This document shows, piece after piece, positions 61,010-64,000 of a stretch of DNA of 64,000 bases. The translations under genes and the position numbers were made by a program. Under the pieces are notes generated by a model. The model was not told where the DNA came from, made no database searches, and saw nothing but the letters and a program-made list of their open reading frames with translations. Position 1 is the first letter of the stretch. Every line of letters begins with the position of its first letter. This DNA comes from Phenylobacterium sp. (lineage in GTDB: Bacteria; Pseudomonadota; Alphaproteobacteria; Caulobacterales; Caulobacteraceae): positions 62,001 through 126,000 of the forward strand of contig NZ_SCTC01000037.1 of the NCBI RefSeq assembly GCF_004299445.1, given 5' to 3'.

Positions 61010-61615
61010 CTATCGGGCGGTCCAGCTGGGCTGCCCGATGGCGTCGGTGCGGCACGGGCGGCCGTGCAGGCAGACCTCGCGGAACTGCCACAGCCAGGCG
61101 GCGGTGGGCGCGTTCACCCAGCCGCCCCGCGCGTACATCCGCAGCAAGGGCGGCCCGCCGGCCGGGTTCTTCACCCGCTTGGGCGCGCGGGGATGGTCCA
61201 GGTCGCTCAGCGGCACGAACCACGCGGCGTGCACCTCCTGAGGGTTCGGGATCAGGGTCACCGGCGTCGGCGTCCAGAACACCACCGGCGTCACCACATG
61301 CCCGCCGAGCGTCAGGAAATCGTCCAGCAGGCCCAGCGCCGCCTCGCGCGGCAGGCGCACGCCCACCTCCTCCTCGGTCTCGCGACGCGCCGCGTCGATG
61401 GCGTCCTCGCCCATGTCCACATTGCCGCCGGGCAGGGCGTAGTTCCCGGCGCCCCGGCGCATATGCAGCGCCCGGCGGGTGAGCAGGTAGGCCGGCCCCG
61501 TCTCGGTCGGATTCAGGACGATGGCCACGGCCGCGCGCCGGCGGCCCGTGGGGTCCAGCGCCACCCGCTCGAACCCCGCCAGGTTCGTCTCGATCCGCAC
61601 CCGCAAAGCATCCAT
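61010..61615 (-). CDS. Nudix hydrolase, CoA pyrophosphatase-like
   Basis: 201 aa. Complete Nudix box: Gly64, Glu70, Arg78-Glu79, Glu82-Glu83, Gly85 ('GGNVDMGEDAIDAARRETEE'). The upstream 'LLTRRALHMRRGAGNYALPG' recalls the CoA pyrophosphatase (NudL) signature, though Gly-Asn-Tyr replaces the usual Gln-Val-Ala. Divergent from the CYP153 gene across 104 bp. Confidence 0.88.
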   Translation of the reverse strand: MDALRVRIETNLAGFERVALDPTGRRRAAVAIVLNPTETGPAYLLTRRALHMRRGAGNYALPGGNVDMGEDAIDAARRETEEEVGVRLPREAALGLLDDFLTLGGHVVTPVVFWTPTPVTLIPNPQEVHAAWFVPLSDLDHPRAPKRVKNPAGGPPLLRMYARGGWVNAPTAAWLWQFREVCLHGRPCRTDAIGQPSWTAR

Positions 61616-61719
61616 GCCGCAAGCCTAGCGCAGCTTCCCCAGCGTCGCGCACCGCATACCGCGTTTGGCGAACTCGCCCGTTGGGTCCATGGTAGCGACA
61701 AAGGCGAGGAGGACATGCG

Positions 61720-62979
61720 ATGGCGGACGGTGCGAACACCCTTCGGGATCAGGCGCGGGCCGAGGCTTATGCGCTGCCGCTGGAAGACCTGAACCCCGGC
61801 GATCCCGAGCTCTTCCGCACCGACCGCCACTGGCCCTATTTCGAGCGCCTCCGCGCCGAGGCGCCGGTCCACTGGTGCAAGGACTCCGAGTTTGGTCCGT
61901 ACTGGTCCGTAACCCGCTACAACGACATCATGGCCGTCGACACCAACCACCAGGTGTTCTCGTCCGAAGCGGCCCTGGGGGGCATCACCATCCGCGATGC
62001 GCGGCCCGACCTGCGCCGCCCCAGTTTCATCGCCATGGACCCGCCCAAGCACGACATTCAGCGCAAGACGGTCAGCCCCATCGTGGCCCCCGCCAACCTT
62101 GCGCTGATGGAGCCGATCATTCGCGAGCGGGCCGGCCGCATCCTTGATGAACTGCCCGTGGGCCAGACCTTCGACTGGGTCGACCGCGTCTCGATCGAAC
62201 TCACCACCCAGATGCTGGCCACGCTGTTCGACTTCCCGTTCGAAGAGCGCCGCAAGCTCACCCACTGGTCCGACATCGCCACCACCCTGCCGATCAAGGG
62301 CGGCCTGGTGGAGACCGAGGAGGAGCGCCAGGAAGAGCTGATGAAGTGCCTGGCCTACTTCACCGACCTCTGGAACGAGCGGGTGAACGCGCCGCCCAAG
62401 GGCGACCTCGTCTCGATGATGGCCCATTCCGAGGCCACCCGGAACATGACGCCGGACGAGTACCTCGGGAACGTCATCCTGCTGATCGTCGGCGGCAATG
62501 ACACCACCCGCAACTCGATCAGCGGCGGCCTCTACGCCCTGAACAAGTTCCCCGGCGAGTTCGACAAGCTGCGCGCCAACCCCGGCCTGATCCCCAACAT
62601 GGTCCCCGAGATCATCCGCTGGCAGACGCCGCTGGCCCACATGCGCCGGACCGCCCGCGAAGACACCGAGATCGCCGGCCAGCCCATCAGGAAGGGCGAC
62701 AAGGTGGTCATGTGGTACGTCTCGGGCAACCGCGACGACAGCGTCATCGACAACCCCGACGTCCTGCTCATCGACCGCGAGCGCCCGCGCCAGCACCTGT
62801 CGTTCGGCTTCGGCATCCACCGCTGCGTGGGCAACCGCCTGGCCGAGCTCCAGCTCAAGATCGTCTGGGAAGAGATCCTCAAGCGCTTCCGCCACATCGA
62901 GGTGGTCGGCGAGCCCCGCCGTGTCCGCTCCAGCTTCGTGAAGGGCTACGAGACCCTGCCGGTGGTGATTCACGGGTAG
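61720..62979 (+). CDS. CYP153-family cytochrome P450 alkane hydroxylase
   Basis: 419 aa. GAGGAGG lies before the start. The N-terminal part matches CYP153 ('[16 protein letters not shown]', '[20 protein letters not shown]', '[12 protein letters not shown]'). I-helix 'GGNDTTR' (258-264), ExxR 'EIIR' (297-300), heme loop '[15 protein letters not shown]' with Cys369. It hydroxylates terminal carbons of medium-chain alkanes or fatty acids with ferredoxin and reductase partners; those genes face it on the other strand. Its last 100 bases are overlapped by the lipoprotein gene. Confidence 0.92.
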   Translation: MADGANTLRDQARAEAYALPLEDLNPGDPELFRTDRHWPYFERLRAEAPVHWCKDSEFGPYWSVTRYNDIMAVDTNHQVFSSEAALGGITIRDARPDLRRPSFIAMDPPKHDIQRKTVSPIVAPANLALMEPIIRERAGRILDELPVGQTFDWVDRVSIELTTQMLATLFDFPFEERRKLTHWSDIATTLPIKGGLVETEEERQEELMKCLAYFTDLWNERVNAPPKGDLVSMMAHSEATRNMTPDEYLGNVILLIVGGNDTTRNSISGGLYALNKFPGEFDKLRANPGLIPNMVPEIIRWQTPLAHMRRTAREDTEIAGQPIRKGDKVVMWYVSGNRDDSVIDNPDVLLIDRERPRQHLSFGFGIHRCVGNRLAELQLKIVWEEILKRFRHIEVVGEPRRVRSSFVKGYETLPVVIHG

Positions 62980-63229
62980 GGGGCTCCCCCCCAGCCATAA
63001 CGACTGTCGTGGAGAGTGCGGTTCGGCGCGGCCGCGACGAGTTGTGCTCGACCCTGACGCTGCAGGCGCCGTCGCGATGTCGGCGGATGAGGGCGACGTG
63101 CAACGTCATGCCCTTCGCGATCTCGGCGCAGGCTGCGGGGTCTTTCTCGTGCACGACGGAAGTCGCCCCGTGCTGGCATCCCGCCAGCAGCGCGGCCATC
63201 AGGCCGGCTGCCGCCGCGGGTCCTCGCAT
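62879..63229 (-). CDS. Small putative lipoprotein
   Basis: 116 aa. N-terminal lipoprotein signal 'LMAALLAGC' with the lipobox LAGC at 15-18. The mature part begins '[20 protein letters not shown]'. AGAGG precedes the ATG, which lies 7 bp after the ferredoxin stop, so it may be cotranscribed. The 3-prime 100 bases overlap the P450 gene antisense, and the C-terminal 35 residues (Pro/Ser/Arg-rich) look unstructured. The first 70 residues look real; the tail is doubtful. Confidence 0.55.
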   Translation of the reverse strand: MRGPAAAAGLMAALLAGCQHGATSVVHEKDPAACAEIAKGMTLHVALIRRHRDGACSVRVEHNSSRPRRTALSTTVVMAGGEPPTRESPPAGSRSPSRSWSGHGGARRPPRCGGSA

Positions 63230-63236
63230 CGAGCCT

Positions 63237-64000
<764 letters not shown>

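Overview
This is 64 kb of very GC-rich DNA that reads as an ordinary chromosomal segment of an alphaproteobacterium, most likely Caulobacteraceae (Phenylobacterium/Caulobacter-like). Pointers are the Caulobacter-type cpa/tad pilus genes, a TonB-dependent receptor paired with a TPR-sulfotransferase, a PEPxxWA-CTERM protein, a DUF4170 gene, many acyl-CoA and cytochrome P450 genes, and a CYP153-type alkane hydroxylase. The assignment rests on recognised families, not on a marker gene. I see no rRNA, tRNA, CRISPR array, prophage or classical IS element, and no gene-free stretch longer than 300 bases.

Layout. 0-5.4 kb: DUF35 protein and SCP-x type thiolase, a DUF1810 protein, a frameshifted ArsR regulator divergent from a NIPSNAP gene across a 26-bp palindrome, a DUF559 nuclease gene bracketed by long inverted repeats, and a DsbA-like protein. 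5.4-12.4 kb: a P450/phosphotransferase/coiled-coil operon divergent from a lipocalin-like protein, then a LysR regulator divergent from isocitrate dehydrogenase and DUF4170. 12-18.9 kb: a partial tad/cpa pilus assembly cluster (cpaB, cpaC, cpaE, cpaF, tadB, tadC). 19-27 kb: acyl-CoA and lipid catabolism (aldo/keto reductase, family III CoA-transferase, hydrolase, acyl-CoA ligase, acyl-CoA dehydrogenase, enoyl-CoA hydratase, phytanoyl-CoA dioxygenase-like). 27-34 kb: a GAF-PAS-PP2C phosphatase, glycolate oxidase glcDEF, and an Old Yellow Enzyme. 34-40.7 kb: a CAP protein, a diheme cytochrome with its parallel beta-helix partner, a GNAT enzyme, an AraC remnant, a DUF2306 membrane protein, adenosine/adenine deaminase and an exported methyltransferase. 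40.7-46.8 kb: a tightly overlapping DUF4129-DUF4350-MoxR-DUF58-SpoIIM-RDD operon. 46.8-57.5 kb: a membrane protein, dipeptide epimerase, TPR-sulfotransferase plus TonB receptor, a crotonase, pabB and pabC, and a class III aminotransferase. 57.5-64 kb: MFS, LLM oxidoreductase, PEP-CTERM protein, Nudix hydrolase, then CYP153 P450 facing ferredoxin, a small lipoprotein and a truncated ferredoxin reductase.

The strongest candidate for something undescribed is the 534-bp unit at 3596-4129. A single vsr-like DUF559 nuclease gene fills the space between 62/73-bp near-identical inverted repeats that resemble other palindromic repeats in the window, a layout like a minimal domesticated or mobile nuclease-repeat element. 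Second-tier candidates are a separate inverted-repeat family (25309-25427, half copy 53014-53057), the TPR-sulfotransferase/TonB pair, the cytochrome/beta-helix pair, and the MoxR membrane operon.
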